DNA of 64,000 nt from assembly GCF_001806325.1 (NCBI RefSeq), contig NZ_CP017580.1:2418001-2482000 (forward strand), read 5' to 3'. The stretch comes from Curtobacterium sp. BH-2-1-1. Lineage in GTDB: Bacteria > Actinomycetota > Actinomycetes > Actinomycetales > Microbacteriaceae. Shown here in pieces: positions 26,126-35,971 of the stretch (position 1 is its first letter; every line of letters starts with the position of its first letter). The position numbers and the translations under genes were made by a program. The notes below the pieces were generated by a model. It did no database searches, was not told where the DNA came from, and saw only the letters and a program-made list of their open reading frames with translations.

Positions 26126-27136
26126 ATGGTGCAGCTACCAGGAGTCCTCGGAGCCGCCGGGCCCGTGCACATCGCGCCCATGGCCGGGGGACCGAGCACC
26201 CCGGCGCTCGTCACGGCCGCGGCACGGGCGGGCTCGTTCGCCCAGCTCGCAGCCGGGTACCGGACGCCGGAGTCCCTCGCCGCCGAGGTCGCGTCGGTCC
26301 GCGCATCCGGGACCACGGCGTTCGGTGTGAACCTCTTCGTGCCGAACCCGGTACCGATCAGTGACGCCGAGTATGACCGCTACCGGCGACTCCTCGCGCA
26401 CGAGCCCGGCGCCGTCCCGGTCCCGAAGCGCGAGGACGACGACGCGTGGGAGGACAAGGTCGCCCTGCTGCTCCGAGACCCCGTGCCCGTGGTCTCGTTC
26501 ACGTTCGGGCTGCCCGACGCCGCGACCGTGCAGGCGTTCCGGCGGCGGGGCACGGTCACGGTGCAGTCGGTGACGGACCCCGACGAGGCGCGGGCGGCCG
26601 AGGACCACGGCGTCGACGCTCTCGTCGTGCAGGGCGTCGCCGCCGGCGGGCACTCGGCGGTGCTCGACCCTGCACGGGTGCTCCACGACCGGCCCCTGCC
26701 CGACCTCGTGCGCGCCGTGGTGGCGGCCACCTCGTTGCCCGTCGTGACTGCCGGTGGGATCGGCACGTCGGGTGACGTCACCGCTGCGCTCGCCGCCGGT
26801 GCCAGCGCCACCGCCGTCGGCACCTTCGTCCTCCGGACCGACGAGGCCGGCACGAGCTACACCCACCGGAACGCGCTCGGCGATCCCGCGTTCCGGGAGA
26901 CCGCGCTCACGCGGGCGTTCACGGGCCGACCGGCGCGGGCCCTCGTGAACGACTTCGTCCGCGCCCACACCGACGCGCCCCTCGGCTACCCGGCCCTGCA
27001 CCACCTCACCAAGCCGATCCGCGGTGCGGCCGCGGATGCCCGCGCCCCCGAGCGGCTCCACCTGTGGGCGGGACGCGCCTGGCGCGCCGCACCGACAGGC
27101 GCCGTCGCGGACGCACTCGCCACGCTGGTTCGGTGA
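26126..27136 (+). CDS. Nitronate monooxygenase (2-nitropropane dioxygenase-like)
   Basis: 336 residues. FMN TIM barrel: [20 protein letters not shown] at the start, [13 protein letters not shown] near 70, [20 protein letters not shown] near 180, and phosphate-binding [20 protein letters not shown] near 225 followed by [15 protein letters not shown]. These enzymes oxidise toxic propionate 3-nitronate and other nitronates. ATG 26126 is preceded by AGGATGG. A single gene with no operon partner. Confidence 0.85.
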   Translation: MVQLPGVLGAAGPVHIAPMAGGPSTPALVTAAARAGSFAQLAAGYRTPESLAAEVASVRASGTTAFGVNLFVPNPVPISDAEYDRYRRLLAHEPGAVPVPKREDDDAWEDKVALLLRDPVPVVSFTFGLPDAATVQAFRRRGTVTVQSVTDPDEARAAEDHGVDALVVQGVAAGGHSAVLDPARVLHDRPLPDLVRAVVAATSLPVVTAGGIGTSGDVTAALAAGASATAVGTFVLRTDEAGTSYTHRNALGDPAFRETALTRAFTGRPARALVNDFVRAHTDAPLGYPALHHLTKPIRGAAADARAPERLHLWAGRAWRAAPTGAVADALATLVR

Positions 27137-27281
27137 CGCGCGCAGCGAACGCACCCCGTGCCTCCCGTCCGGCGGTGCGCGCCACCCGTCGGACGGCGCT
27201 ACGCTCGAAGACGGTCCGCGACGCAGCGCTGCGGTGACCCGCGGGCTTGTACGTCTTGAAGGTGATCCCAGGAGGACCCAA

Positions 27282-28991
27282 GTGACCGAATCCGCTCCCG
27301 TCGACCCCACATCGACCGACGGCTGGAAGAAGCTCGCCGGCATCGCCGACGGCTTCACCCCGGACCTGCGAGGGTGGTTCGACACCGACCCCGGTCGTGC
27401 CGAGCGCTACACGTTCCAGGCCGCCGACCTGACCGTGGACCTGTCGAAGGGCCTCGTCACCGACGAGATCCTCCAGGACCTGCTGCAGGTCGCGAAGGAC
27501 ACCGGCGTCGCCGAGCGCTTCCAGGCGATGCTCGCCGGTGAGCACATCAACGCCACCGAGGACCGCGCCGTCCTGCACACCGCCCTCCGCCGCCCGAAGG
27601 GTGCCTCGCCGGCGCTCGTCGTCGACGGCCAGGACGTCGACGCCGACGTGCACGCCACGCTCGACAAGGTCTACGCCTTCGCCACGAAGGTCCGCGACGG
27701 GTCTTGGACCGGTGTCACCGGCAAGCGCATCGAGACCGTCGTGAACATCGGCATCGGTGGCTCGGACCTCGGCCCGGTCATGGTCTACGAAGCCCTGAAG
27801 CCGTACGTGCAGCCCGGGCTCGAGGCGCGCTTCGTCTCGAACATCGACCCCGCGGACATCTACGAGAAGACCGCCGACCTCGACCCCGAGACCACGCTCT
27901 TCATCGTCGCGTCGAAGACCTTCGGCACGCTCGAGACCCTGACGAACGCCCGCCTCGCGCGGCAGTGGCTCTGGGAGCGGCTCGGCCTCACCGACGCCTC
28001 CGACGACGAGAAGTCGAACGCCGTCGCGAAGCACTTCGTGGCCGTCTCGACCGCGCTCGACAAGGTCGCCGCGTTCGGCATCGACCCGGAGAACGCCTTC
28101 GGCTTCTGGGACTGGGTGGGCGGCCGCTACTCGGTCGACTCCGCCATCGGCACGAGCGTCGTCATCGCCATCGGCCCGGAGAACTGGGAGCAGTTCCTCG
28201 CGGGCTTCCACGCCATCGACGAGCACGTCCGCACGACGCCGCTCGAGCAGAACGTCCCCGTCCTGATGGGCCTGCTCAACGTCTGGTACTCGAACTTCCT
28301 CGGCGCGCAGAGCCACGCGGTCCTGCCGTACACGCAGTACCTGCACCGCTTCGCCGCGTACCTGCAGCAGCTCACCATGGAGTCGAACGGCAAGCGCGTC
28401 CGCTGGGACGGCTCGCCCGTCACCACCGAGACCGGCGAGGTCTTCTGGGGCGAGCCGGGCACGAACGGCCAGCACGCGTTCTACCAGCTCATCCACCAGG
28501 GCACGCGACTCATCCCGACGGACTTCATCACGGTCGCGAAGCCCGCTCGTCCGCTCAAGGACGAGACCGGCGACGGCGGGGCCGTACAGCCCGGGCAGGA
28601 CGTGCACGCGCTGTTCCTCGCGAACTTCTTCGCGCAGACGAAGGCGCTCGCGTTCGGCAAGACCGCGGACGAGGTCCGCGCCGAGGGCACCACGGACGAG
28701 GCCATCGTCTCCGCCCGCACGTTCACGGGCAACAAGCCGTCGACGTCGATCCTCGCGCCGGAGCTCACCCCGAGCGTCCTCGGCCAGCTCATCGCGCTGT
28801 ACGAGCACATCGTGTTCACCGAAGGCACCATCTGGGGCATCGACTCGTTCGACCAGTGGGGCGTCGAGCTCGGCAAGCAGCTGGCGCTGCAGATCGCCCC
28901 GGCGGTCGACGGCGACCAGGCTGCGCTGGACGCGCAGGACTCCTCGACGAAGGCGCTCATCGCCAAGTACCTGGAACTGCGCGGCGAGTAA
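27282..28991 (+). CDS. pgi: Glucose-6-phosphate isomerase
   Basis: 569 residues, full family length. [20 protein letters not shown] near 150, the sugar-phosphate loop [16 protein letters not shown] near 215, [11 protein letters not shown] near 280 and the signature [20 protein letters not shown] near 395. GTG 27282 with AGGAGG at 27270-27275 and a TACGCT box at 27200-27205 (leader about 70 nt). Interconverts glucose-6-phosphate and fructose-6-phosphate in the cytosol. Confidence 0.96.
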   Translation: MTESAPVDPTSTDGWKKLAGIADGFTPDLRGWFDTDPGRAERYTFQAADLTVDLSKGLVTDEILQDLLQVAKDTGVAERFQAMLAGEHINATEDRAVLHTALRRPKGASPALVVDGQDVDADVHATLDKVYAFATKVRDGSWTGVTGKRIETVVNIGIGGSDLGPVMVYEALKPYVQPGLEARFVSNIDPADIYEKTADLDPETTLFIVASKTFGTLETLTNARLARQWLWERLGLTDASDDEKSNAVAKHFVAVSTALDKVAAFGIDPENAFGFWDWVGGRYSVDSAIGTSVVIAIGPENWEQFLAGFHAIDEHVRTTPLEQNVPVLMGLLNVWYSNFLGAQSHAVLPYTQYLHRFAAYLQQLTMESNGKRVRWDGSPVTTETGEVFWGEPGTNGQHAFYQLIHQGTRLIPTDFITVAKPARPLKDETGDGGAVQPGQDVHALFLANFFAQTKALAFGKTADEVRAEGTTDEAIVSARTFTGNKPSTSILAPELTPSVLGQLIALYEHIVFTEGTIWGIDSFDQWGVELGKQLALQIAPAVDGDQAALDAQDSSTKALIAKYLELRGE

Positions 28992-29006
28992 CGCACGCAC
29001 CTGACT

Positions 29007-29046
29007 GACGGGAGGCGCGGTGCCGGCTGGCACCGCGCCTCCCGTC
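29007..29046. terminator. GGAGGCGCGG palindrome after pgi
   Basis: 40-bp palindrome without a loop, one mismatch near the centre (GGTGCCGGCTGGCACC). Lies 15 bases after the pgi stop between convergent genes. Confidence 0.75.
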
Positions 29047-29077
29047 CGTCTGCTGGTCGCCCTGCGGCCGGCGGCCG

Positions 29078-29137
29078 TTTCGCGCTCACCGACAGTCCAC
29101 GCGCCGCCGGGACCGTGAAGTGTCGGTGGGCACGAAA
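29078..29137. terminator. Second, unrelated hairpin before DUF937 stop
   Basis: 17-bp arms (29078-29094 and 29121-29137) opening TTTCG and carrying TCACCGACA/TGTCGGTG, with one wobble pair and one mismatch. It follows the leftward DUF937 gene and probably terminates it. Confidence 0.6.
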
Positions 29138-29156
29138 GTCCGGCCGGCCGGCCGCG

Positions 29157-29714
29157 CTACTTCTTGCCGCCGCCGAGCAGGCCGCCCAGGCTGCCGAGGA
29201 TGCCGCCGACGTCGAGGCCGCCGCCCTTGCCGCCGCCCGCCCCGCCGGCCGCACCGGAGCCGCCGCCGAGGAAGCCCCCGAGCAGCCCGCCGATGTCGAA
29301 CCCGCCACCGCCCGACTGCGTCGTCGCCTTCTGGTTCCCGAGCTTGCTCAGCACGATCGGCGCGACGAGCGGGAGCACCTTGCCGATGATCCCGCCGAGG
29401 TCCACGCCGCCGCCGGTGCTGCCGAGCGCCGCCGCCACGTCCTGCTGCTTGCCGCCGAAGACGTTGGCGACGATCTTGTTGCCGTCCTCCTCGTCGACGT
29501 CGTCGATCGTGCTGGGGTCCGGCTTCGCGGCGTGCTTGTCGAGGGCCTTGTCGAGCGAGGCCGCGCCACCGTTCTCCACGTTCTTCTGCAGCCCACCGAC
29601 GAGCGCCGGGACCGCCTGGCTCACGGCGTTCCTCGCGGTCGCCTCGTCGATGCCGAGCTTCTTCGCGATGTCGCCGATCGGGATCGCCCCGAGGAGGTCG
29701 TCGAGTCCTGCCAT
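29157..29714 (-). CDS. DUF937 family protein
   Basis: 185 residues. N-terminal half KKLGIDEATARNAVSQAVPA, LVGGLQKNV, and VANVFGGKQQDVAAALG is the DUF937 pattern; the C-terminal 60 residues are glycine-rich (GGLLGGFLGGGSGAAGG) and end LLGGGKK. A TAGCCT box at 29779-29784 (minus) gives a leader of about 57 nt. Function unknown. Confidence 0.8.
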   Translation of the reverse strand: MAGLDDLLGAIPIGDIAKKLGIDEATARNAVSQAVPALVGGLQKNVENGGAASLDKALDKHAAKPDPSTIDDVDEEDGNKIVANVFGGKQQDVAAALGSTGGGVDLGGIIGKVLPLVAPIVLSKLGNQKATTQSGGGGFDIGGLLGGFLGGGSGAAGGAGGGKGGGLDVGGILGSLGGLLGGGKK

Positions 29715-29839
29715 GGTCGTCCACTTCCGTTCGTGGTCGTCGGCTGACCGTGCGGGAGCGCACGAGGTGCCGCTGCTGGCTGGAGGCTATCCGGAACCCG
29801 TGCGCGCGGTTCGTGTGCGGCGCTGTCGGCCGCACGGGT

Positions 29840-29845
29840 TACCGT
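29840..29845 (+). promoter_or_regulatory. Leaderless -10 box
   Basis: TACCGT, 6 nt before ATG 29852; a GGAG one base before the ATG is too close to be a ribosome site. Confidence 0.5.
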
Positions 29846-29851
29846 CGGAGC

Positions 29852-30379
29852 ATGGAGCGTTCGGAGATCCTCGCCGCGGCGGCTGCCGCGCACGCCGCCC
29901 GCATCGCCGAAGCCGGCGGTGACGACGCCGCCGCCCGCGAACGGGCCGAACTCGTCCGGAAGCGGGCGGACGGGCTCGTCGACCGGATCGAGCGGAGCGA
30001 AGCCGCGGACGACGCCGCGCGTGACGCCGACCGTCGGCGGGCGGGAGAGGCCGACCGTGCCGCCTCCCGGACCGAGGGCTCGCTCTCGGACTGGCACCGG
30101 ATGGGCACGCGGCGCGGGGTCACGCCCGACGAACAGGTCCGCACGGCGTGGACGGTCACGGGCGTGCCGGAACCGGGTGACGCGCGGGCACTGGCGAACA
30201 TCCTGCTGTCGACCGCGGGGCACGCCGGACGCGTCGCCGACGCCGCACGGAAGAACCCACGACTCTCGGGTGCCGCGAGCGCCGCGGCGCGACGGACGGT
30301 CCGGCGCTACACGGACCACGGTGCGGACATGGCGTCGTTGGGGGACGTGCTGGACGAGCCGGCCGACGACGACGAATGA
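29852..30379 (+). CDS. Hypothetical charged helical protein
   Basis: 175 residues, cytosolic, no membrane segment. The first 85 residues are Ala/Arg/Glu-rich and probably helical (AAAAAAHAARIAEAG, AERAELVRKRAD-type runs); the second half (TPDEQVRTAWTVTGVPEPGD; ALANILLSTAGHAGRVADAA) looks like a small folded domain. Not recognised. Probably leaderless from TACCGT. Confidence 0.6.
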   Translation: MERSEILAAAAAAHAARIAEAGGDDAAARERAELVRKRADGLVDRIERSEAADDAARDADRRRAGEADRAASRTEGSLSDWHRMGTRRGVTPDEQVRTAWTVTGVPEPGDARALANILLSTAGHAGRVADAARKNPRLSGAASAAARRTVRRYTDHGADMASLGDVLDEPADDDE

Positions 30380-30408
30380 TCGCTGACCAGGACTTTCGTG
30401 GAGCGATC

Positions 30409-30463
30409 CAATCGTCATGTTGTCTTCATGACCGATTGACAGGACATGGATTCGGGTTACGAT
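30409..30463 (+). promoter_or_regulatory. Promoter and operator-like repeat of the sugar MFS gene
   Basis: TTGACA (30436-30441), 16-base spacer, TACGAT (30458-30463): the best consensus promoter in the window. An interrupted inverted repeat, CAATCG (30409-30414) with CGATTG (30433-30438) and inner CATG copies, overlaps the -35 box and would suit a sugar-responsive repressor. Confidence 0.65.
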
Positions 30464-30508
30464 CCTTCCAAGCGATGCAGCCTGATCACTGACGAAGGAG
30501 TCACCCGC

Positions 30509-31966
30509 ATGGTCGACATCAAACCGACAGCCCCGAGCGTCCCGCTCCCGCCGGTCGGACAGGGTCCGCACGTCCGCCGCCTCGGCGTCCTCGCGCTCGT
30601 CGCCACGTTCGGCGGCCTGCTCTTCGGCTACGACACCGGCGTGATCAACGGCGCGCTCCTGCCGATGAAGCAGGAGCTCGGCCTGACGAACCTCACCGAG
30701 GGCGTCGTCACGAGCTCGCTCCTCTTCGGTGCCGCGATCGGCGCCATGCTCGGCGGTCGGATCGCGGACGGCTGGGGTCGCCGCAAGACGATCATCCTGC
30801 TCGCGGTCACGTTCTTCGTCGGCACCCTGATCTGCGTCTTCGCGCCGGTGTTCGGCGTGATGGTCGTCGGTCGTGTCCTGCTCGGTCTGGCGGTCGGCGG
30901 TGCGTCCACGGTCGTCCCGGTGTTCCTCGCCGAACTCGCCCCGTACGAGATCCGCGGGTCGCTCTCCGGCCGCAACGAGCTCATGATCGTGATCGGGCAG
31001 CTGGCCGCCTTCGTCGTGAACGCGATCATCGGCAACCTCTGGGGTGAGGGCAACGGCGTCTGGCGCGTCATGCTCGCCGTCTGCGCGCTGCCCGCGATCG
31101 CGCTGTTCGTCGGCATGCTGCGCGTCCCCGAATCACCGCGCTGGCTCGCGTCGAAGGGCCGCAACGACGAGGCGCTCGAGGTCCTCGGCCAGATCCGCTC
31201 GAAGGAACGTGCCGAGGCCGAGCTCGAGGACATCAAGCGCTCGAACGAGTTCGAGTCGAAGGTCCAGCAGCAGAGCGGCTGGCGCACCCTGCTCGGCAAC
31301 AAGTGGCTGATCCGCATCGTGCTCATCGGCGCCGGCATCGGTGTCGCCCAGCAGCTCACCGGCATCAACTCGATCATGTACTACGGCCAGACCGTGCTCA
31401 TCGAGTCCGGCTTCCAGCAGTCGGCGGCACTCATCGCGAACATCGCCCCCGGGATCATCGCCGTCATCGGTGGCGTGATCGCGATCTACAACATGGAGAA
31501 GATCAACCGGCGCACGACGCTCATCCTGGGCTACTCGCTGACGACGGTCTGCCACTTCCTCATCGGCATCGCGTCGATGACGCTCGTCGAGGGCAACCCG
31601 GCCCGCCCGTGGGTCATCCTGTTCCTCGTCGTCGCGTTCGTGGGTTCGATGCAGACGTTCCTCAACATCGCCACGTGGGTGATCCTGTCCGAGATCTTCC
31701 CGACGCAGATCCGTGCGCTCGGCATGGGCATCGCGGTGTTCTGCCTCTGGATCGCGAACGCGTTCCTCGGGCTGTACTTCCCGACCATCGTCGCCGCGAC
31801 CGGCATCACCGGGACCTTCTTCGGTTTCGCGATCGTCGGCGTGCTCGCCCTGCTCTTCATCTGGAAGTTCGTCCCGGAGAGCCGCGGTCGCACCCTCGAA
31901 GAGGTGGAGGAGGGCGTCACCACCGGCAACATCTTCACGGTCCCCGCGAAGCAGGCACGGCGGTAG
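30509..31966 (+). CDS. Sugar porter MFS transporter
   Basis: 485 residues, 12 membrane segments. Family hallmarks: FGYDTGVINGALLPMKQEL, GGRIADGWGRRKT, LAPYEIRGSLSGRNELM, PESPRWLASKGR and PESRGRTLEEVEEGV. This is the proton-coupled sugar/polyol branch (XylE, IolT, GalP relatives); QQLTGINSIMYYGQ near residue 290 is the sugar-binding QQxxGxN motif. GAAGGAG precedes ATG 30509. Exact substrate not determinable. Confidence 0.92.
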   Translation: MVDIKPTAPSVPLPPVGQGPHVRRLGVLALVATFGGLLFGYDTGVINGALLPMKQELGLTNLTEGVVTSSLLFGAAIGAMLGGRIADGWGRRKTIILLAVTFFVGTLICVFAPVFGVMVVGRVLLGLAVGGASTVVPVFLAELAPYEIRGSLSGRNELMIVIGQLAAFVVNAIIGNLWGEGNGVWRVMLAVCALPAIALFVGMLRVPESPRWLASKGRNDEALEVLGQIRSKERAEAELEDIKRSNEFESKVQQQSGWRTLLGNKWLIRIVLIGAGIGVAQQLTGINSIMYYGQTVLIESGFQQSAALIANIAPGIIAVIGGVIAIYNMEKINRRTTLILGYSLTTVCHFLIGIASMTLVEGNPARPWVILFLVVAFVGSMQTFLNIATWVILSEIFPTQIRALGMGIAVFCLWIANAFLGLYFPTIVAATGITGTFFGFAIVGVLALLFIWKFVPESRGRTLEEVEEGVTTGNIFTVPAKQARR

Positions 31967-31978
31967 ACAGACCACCAC

Positions 31979-32026
31979 AACGGACTGGAGGCGCGGTGCC
32001 AGCTGGCACCGCGCCTCCAGTCCGTT
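31979..32026. terminator. Perfect 48-bp GGAGGCGCGG palindrome
   Basis: Perfect 24-bp arms with no loop, centred on AGCT, between convergent genes and 12 bases after the sugar porter stop. The outer bases read ACTGGAGG instead of ACGGGAGG, with the compensating change on the other arm. Confidence 0.78.
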
Positions 32027-32038
32027 GTGCTGTCGCGT

Positions 32039-33034
32039 CTACGGGCGCAGGAGCACCTTGCCGACGCGGCCGGCGGTGTCCGAGGCACGGACCGCGTCGC
32101 GGACGTCCTCGAAGGCGAACGTCTCCGCGACGGGGAGCGTCAGCGAACCGTCGAGCACGCGGGTGATGAGCTCGCCGAAGAGCTGCCCCTTCGTCTCAGC
32201 AGGCATCGTCTTGCTGACGACGCTGCCCCAGAACCCCTTCACCGTGAGCTGGCCGAAGATGACCTTGCCGGACGGGATCTCGAGCGTGGGGGAGGCCATC
32301 GCGCCGAACACGACGAGGGTGGCGTTCTCGCCGAGCACGCTCGCGATGTCGCCGGCGGCCTTGCCGCCGACGGACTCGACGCCCGCGACGATCGGCGCGC
32401 CGCCGGTGATCGCGGCGACCTGGTCCTTCCAGTCGTCCGCGTCGGTGGCGACGATGCGCTCGATGCCCTGCTCGCGGAGCTCCTCGACGCCGGCGGCGCG
32501 GCGCACGAGCCCGATGACGTTGATGCCACGCGCGGCGCCGAGCTGGGCGACCATGCGGCCGACCGCACCGTTCGCGGCGTTCTGGATCAGCCAGTCGCCC
32601 TCGTGCAGGTCGAGCGAGTGCAGCAGGCTGATCGCGCTGAACGGCATCGAGACGAGCTGGGCCGCGGCCTCGTCGGGCATCGCGTCGGGCACCGGGACGA
32701 GCCCGGCGGCGTTCGCGGTGTAGTACTCGGCCCAGACGCCGAACGCCCCGCCGGCGACGCGCTGGCCGACCTGCAGGTTCGTGACGCCCTCGCCGAGGGC
32801 CTCGACCACGCCGAGCGCCTCGGTGCCGGAGGCCGCTGGCAGGTCGGGCTTGAAGCCGTACGTGCCGCGGACGGTCCAGAGGTCGTGGTTGTGGATGGGG
32901 GAGAGGACCGTGCGGACGAGGACCTCGCCGGCGCCGGGGGTGGGGACCGGGCGCTCCTGCACGCCGAGGACCTCGGCCGGCTCGGCGAAGGTCTCGTGGA
33001 CGACGGCGCGCATGGTGGTGGGGGTGGTGCTCAT
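32039..33034 (-). CDS. Zinc-less MDR quinone oxidoreductase/alcohol dehydrogenase
   Basis: 331 residues. GroES-like first half (AGEVLVRTVLSPIHNHDLW), then a Rossmann domain with LIQNAANGAVGRMVAQLGAA. The zinc-binding cysteines of alcohol dehydrogenases are absent, so it belongs with NADPH:quinone or enoyl reductases. Third gene of ohrR-ohr operon (3 bases after ohr), suggesting a role in detoxifying oxidation products. Confidence 0.85.
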   Translation of the reverse strand: MSTTPTTMRAVVHETFAEPAEVLGVQERPVPTPGAGEVLVRTVLSPIHNHDLWTVRGTYGFKPDLPAASGTEALGVVEALGEGVTNLQVGQRVAGGAFGVWAEYYTANAAGLVPVPDAMPDEAAAQLVSMPFSAISLLHSLDLHEGDWLIQNAANGAVGRMVAQLGAARGINVIGLVRRAAGVEELREQGIERIVATDADDWKDQVAAITGGAPIVAGVESVGGKAAGDIASVLGENATLVVFGAMASPTLEIPSGKVIFGQLTVKGFWGSVVSKTMPAETKGQLFGELITRVLDGSLTLPVAETFAFEDVRDAVRASDTAGRVGKVLLRP

Positions 33035-33037
33035 GGA

Positions 33038-33460
<423 letters not shown>

Positions 33461-33481
33461 GGTGTTCCTTCCTTCGTGGGG

Positions 33482-33937
33482 TCAGTGGTCCGCGGCGGCG
33501 CGGTTCGGCGTCGCAGCGGCGTGCATGGTCTCGGTCAGCCGGTGCAGCGTCGCGATGAGTTCCGTCGCGGCGTGCTCGTCGGGCAGGCCCATCCCGGCGG
33601 CGATCGTCGACGGGATGTGGGCCAGTTCGCCGCGGATCGAGCGGCCGCGGTCGCCGAGGGTGATCGTGACGACCCGCTCGTCGGTGCTGCGACGTTCGCG
33701 ACGGACGAGGTCCGACTGCTCCATGCGGCGCAGGAGCGGTGAGAGGGTGCCGGAGTCGAGCTGCAGGTGGTCGCCGAGACCGGAGACGGTCTGGTCGCCC
33801 TCGATCCACAGCGTCACGAGGACGAGGTACTGCGGGTAGGTGAGTCCCCACGGTTCCAGCAGGGTCCGGTACGCCTGCGTGGTCGCACGGCTCGCCGCGT
33901 AGAGGGAGAAGCACACCATCTCGTCGGTCACGGGCAT
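33482..33937 (-). CDS. ohrR: OhrR, MarR-family peroxide sensor
   Basis: 151 residues. The redox Cys is in MVCFSLYAASRA near residue 9, as in OhrR; winged helix: LTYPQYLVLVTLWIEGDQTV, LDSGTLSPLLRRMEQSDLVR, RERRSTDERVVTITLGD. Oxidation of the Cys by organic peroxides should free the operator at 33956-33974 and induce ohr. Confidence 0.92.
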   Translation of the reverse strand: MPVTDEMVCFSLYAASRATTQAYRTLLEPWGLTYPQYLVLVTLWIEGDQTVSGLGDHLQLDSGTLSPLLRRMEQSDLVRRERRSTDERVVTITLGDRGRSIRGELAHIPSTIAAGMGLPDEHAATELIATLHRLTETMHAAATPNRAAADH

Positions 33938-33955
33938 GTCACAAGCATCGCACGC

Positions 33956-33974
33956 AACTCAGTTGTGCACAACC
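33956..33974. promoter_or_regulatory. Probable OhrR operator
   Basis: Two overlapping palindromes, CAACTCAGTTG (33956-33966) and GTTGTGCACAAC (33963-33974), about 20-35 bases before the ohrR start, in the position of a core promoter. Confidence 0.6.
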
Positions 33975-34125
33975 GTATCGGGGACACCTGTTGCCGATCT
34001 GTCTCGGTCACGCCCCGGTCGACCGCCCGTCGTCACCGCCGTCCCGACCGCGGCGAGGACGACGCCGATGCCAACGACCTGCGCGGACGAGAGCGTCTCC
34101 CCGGCGCGTCTGGCCGAGTGAGCGC
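33959..34125 (-). pseudogene. Remnant of an EamA/DMT transporter C-terminus
   Basis: On the minus strand this stretch encodes GETLSSAQVVGIGVVLAAVG TAVTTGGRPGR and stops at 33959. GE-x-L-s-x-x-Q-x-x-G-x-x-L-v-x-x-G-V is the last membrane helix of EamA-family transporters. There is no upstream body of such a gene: within about 40 bases one reaches the terminator at 34160-34201 and the drug exporter. I read it as the tail left by a deletion. Confidence 0.55.
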
Positions 34126-34159
34126 CCCGCGTCGCCCCCGGCGCGGGGTTCGGTGCGGC

Positions 34160-34201
34160 GGACGGGAGGCGCGGGGCGGGGCCGACCCGCGCCTCCCGTC
34201 C
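34160..34201. terminator. GGAGGCGCGG-family hairpin
   Basis: 16-bp perfect arms 34160-34175 and 34186-34201 around a GC-rich ten-base loop, touching the stop codon of the leftward DHA2 exporter. Confidence 0.75.
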
Positions 34202-34202
34202 G

Positions 34203-35831
34203 TCAGTCGGTCGCGTCGGCGGTCGTCGGGGCGGCGTCCGATCCGGCCTCCTCGGTGTCCTCGGGGCGGCTGCGCAGGCGCAGGGTCGCCGCGAGGCCGA
34301 GCACCAGGAAGCCCGCGGCCGACCAGGCGGCCGCGCGCGTGCCGTCACTGAACGCCTCGGCCGCAGCGGCTCCTGCCGTCGGACTCTGCTCGGTGAGTGC
34401 CGCGATCGACCCGCCGGAGGACGCGACCACGGCATCGGCGATCTGCGACGCGGCCGCGCTCGAGGACCCGGCGTCCTCGAGCCGGTGCTGCAGCAGCGTG
34501 CCGGTCGACGTGAACAGCACCGTGCCGAGCGCCGCGATGCCGAGTGCCGACCCGATCTGCCGGGCGGTGCTCTGGGCGCCGGAGGCCTCGCCGCTGCGCT
34601 CGACCGGGACGTCCCGCAGCACGACGCTCGTGAGCTGCGCGGTCGCGAGCCCGACACCGAACCCGTAGACGAACAGGCACGGCACGATCGCCCACCACGG
34701 CGTCGACGAGGTCACGACGAAGCCGATCGCCGCGACGCCGACGATCTCCGCGGCGATGCCGATCCGGACGATCCGCAGCGCGCCGATCCGCTGGCCGGCC
34801 GTCGCCGCGAACCCGCTCCCGACGAACGACCCGATGGCCAGGGCGAGCAGGACGAATCCGGTCTGCAGCGCCGAGTACCCGAGCACGTTCTGCAGCCAGA
34901 TCGGCAGGGACAGGATGATGCCGAACTCGCCGAGGGACACGATGAGTGCCGCGATCGACCCGTTCCGGAACGACCCGATCGTGAAGAGGTCGAGCGCGAT
35001 GAGCGTGGAGCGGCCCGCGCGCTGTCGCCGCCTCGTCCAGAGGACGAACGCCACGCCCGCGACGACGCAGAGCGCGAACGCGTAGGGGATCGGGGAGAGC
35101 GGTCCGGGCCAGGTCCAGTCGCCGACCGTCAGCCGGGTGGCGTTCGACCACCAGCCGTACGTGCGTCCCTCGATGAGGCCGAACACGAGCGAGGCGCTCG
35201 TCACGACGCTGAGGACGGCGCCGACGACGTCGATCCGGCCGGCGTGCACGGTGTCGCGGGACTCGCGGACGGTCAGGGATGCGCCGACGACGATCGCGAT
35301 GCCGAGCGGCACGTTGATGCCGAACGCCCACCGCCACGAGAAGTCCGTCGTCAGCCAGCCGCCGAGGAGTGGGCCCACCGCGACCATGCCGCCGATCGTG
35401 GAGCCCCAGACGGCGAAGGCGATCCCGCGCTCGCGGCCGGTGAAGGTGGCGTTCACGAGCGAGAGGGTCGTCGGCAGCACCATCGCGCCGCCGACGCCCT
35501 GCACGATGCGGGCGAGCACGAGCAGGTCGCCCGTCGGGGCCAGTGCGGCGAGGACCGAGGCGAGCGCGAACACCGTGACGCCCACGATCAGCAGGCGCCG
35601 CCGGCCGAAGCGGTCGGCGAGCGAGCCGAACACGAGCAGGAGCGCCGCGAAGACCAGGGTGTAGCTCTCCTGCACCCACTGCACCAGGGTGGAACCGATG
35701 TCGAGGTCGGCCACGATGCTCGGGATCGCGACGTTCACGATGGTCGAATCGACGATGATGAGCGAGACGGCGATGCTGATGACGACGAGTCCGGCCCAGC
35801 GTCGGCGGTCGGGGGTGTGGTGGGTGCTCAC
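34203..35831 (-). CDS. DHA2-family (EmrB/QacA) drug exporter
   Basis: 542 residues, 14 predicted membrane segments. LIIVDSTIVNVAIPSIVADL at the start of helix 1, FGSLADRFGRRRLLIVGV after helix 2, and GGWLTTDFSWRWAFGINVPL in motif C/helix 5 region are characteristic. Exports drugs with proton antiport. GTG 35831 has GAGGAG 8 nt upstream. A perfect 18-bp palindrome (35848-35865) immediately upstream suggests repression by a TetR- or MarR-type protein not encoded nearby. Confidence 0.9.
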   Translation of the reverse strand: MSTHHTPDRRRWAGLVVISIAVSLIIVDSTIVNVAIPSIVADLDIGSTLVQWVQESYTLVFAALLLVFGSLADRFGRRRLLIVGVTVFALASVLAALAPTGDLLVLARIVQGVGGAMVLPTTLSLVNATFTGRERGIAFAVWGSTIGGMVAVGPLLGGWLTTDFSWRWAFGINVPLGIAIVVGASLTVRESRDTVHAGRIDVVGAVLSVVTSASLVFGLIEGRTYGWWSNATRLTVGDWTWPGPLSPIPYAFALCVVAGVAFVLWTRRRQRAGRSTLIALDLFTIGSFRNGSIAALIVSLGEFGIILSLPIWLQNVLGYSALQTGFVLLALAIGSFVGSGFAATAGQRIGALRIVRIGIAAEIVGVAAIGFVVTSSTPWWAIVPCLFVYGFGVGLATAQLTSVVLRDVPVERSGEASGAQSTARQIGSALGIAALGTVLFTSTGTLLQHRLEDAGSSSAAASQIADAVVASSGGSIAALTEQSPTAGAAAAEAFSDGTRAAAWSAAGFLVLGLAATLRLRSRPEDTEEAGSDAAPTTADATD

Positions 35832-35847
35832 GGGGCGGCTCCTCGGG

Positions 35848-35865
35848 TAGTCAGCATGCTGACTA
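35848..35865. promoter_or_regulatory. 18-bp palindromic operator of the drug exporter
   Basis: TAGTCAGCATGCTGACTA is perfectly symmetrical and overlaps the likely -10 (GATAGT, minus strand), 17 bases before the exporter start. Confidence 0.65.
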
Positions 35866-35971
35866 TCACCGTACGCCCGGAACGGCGACCTCGTGGAGCG
35901 CGCTCACGGGCGGGGTACGGACACCGTCGAGCGCGTGCATGGCCGGGACGGTTAGGCTGACGTGACCCACG

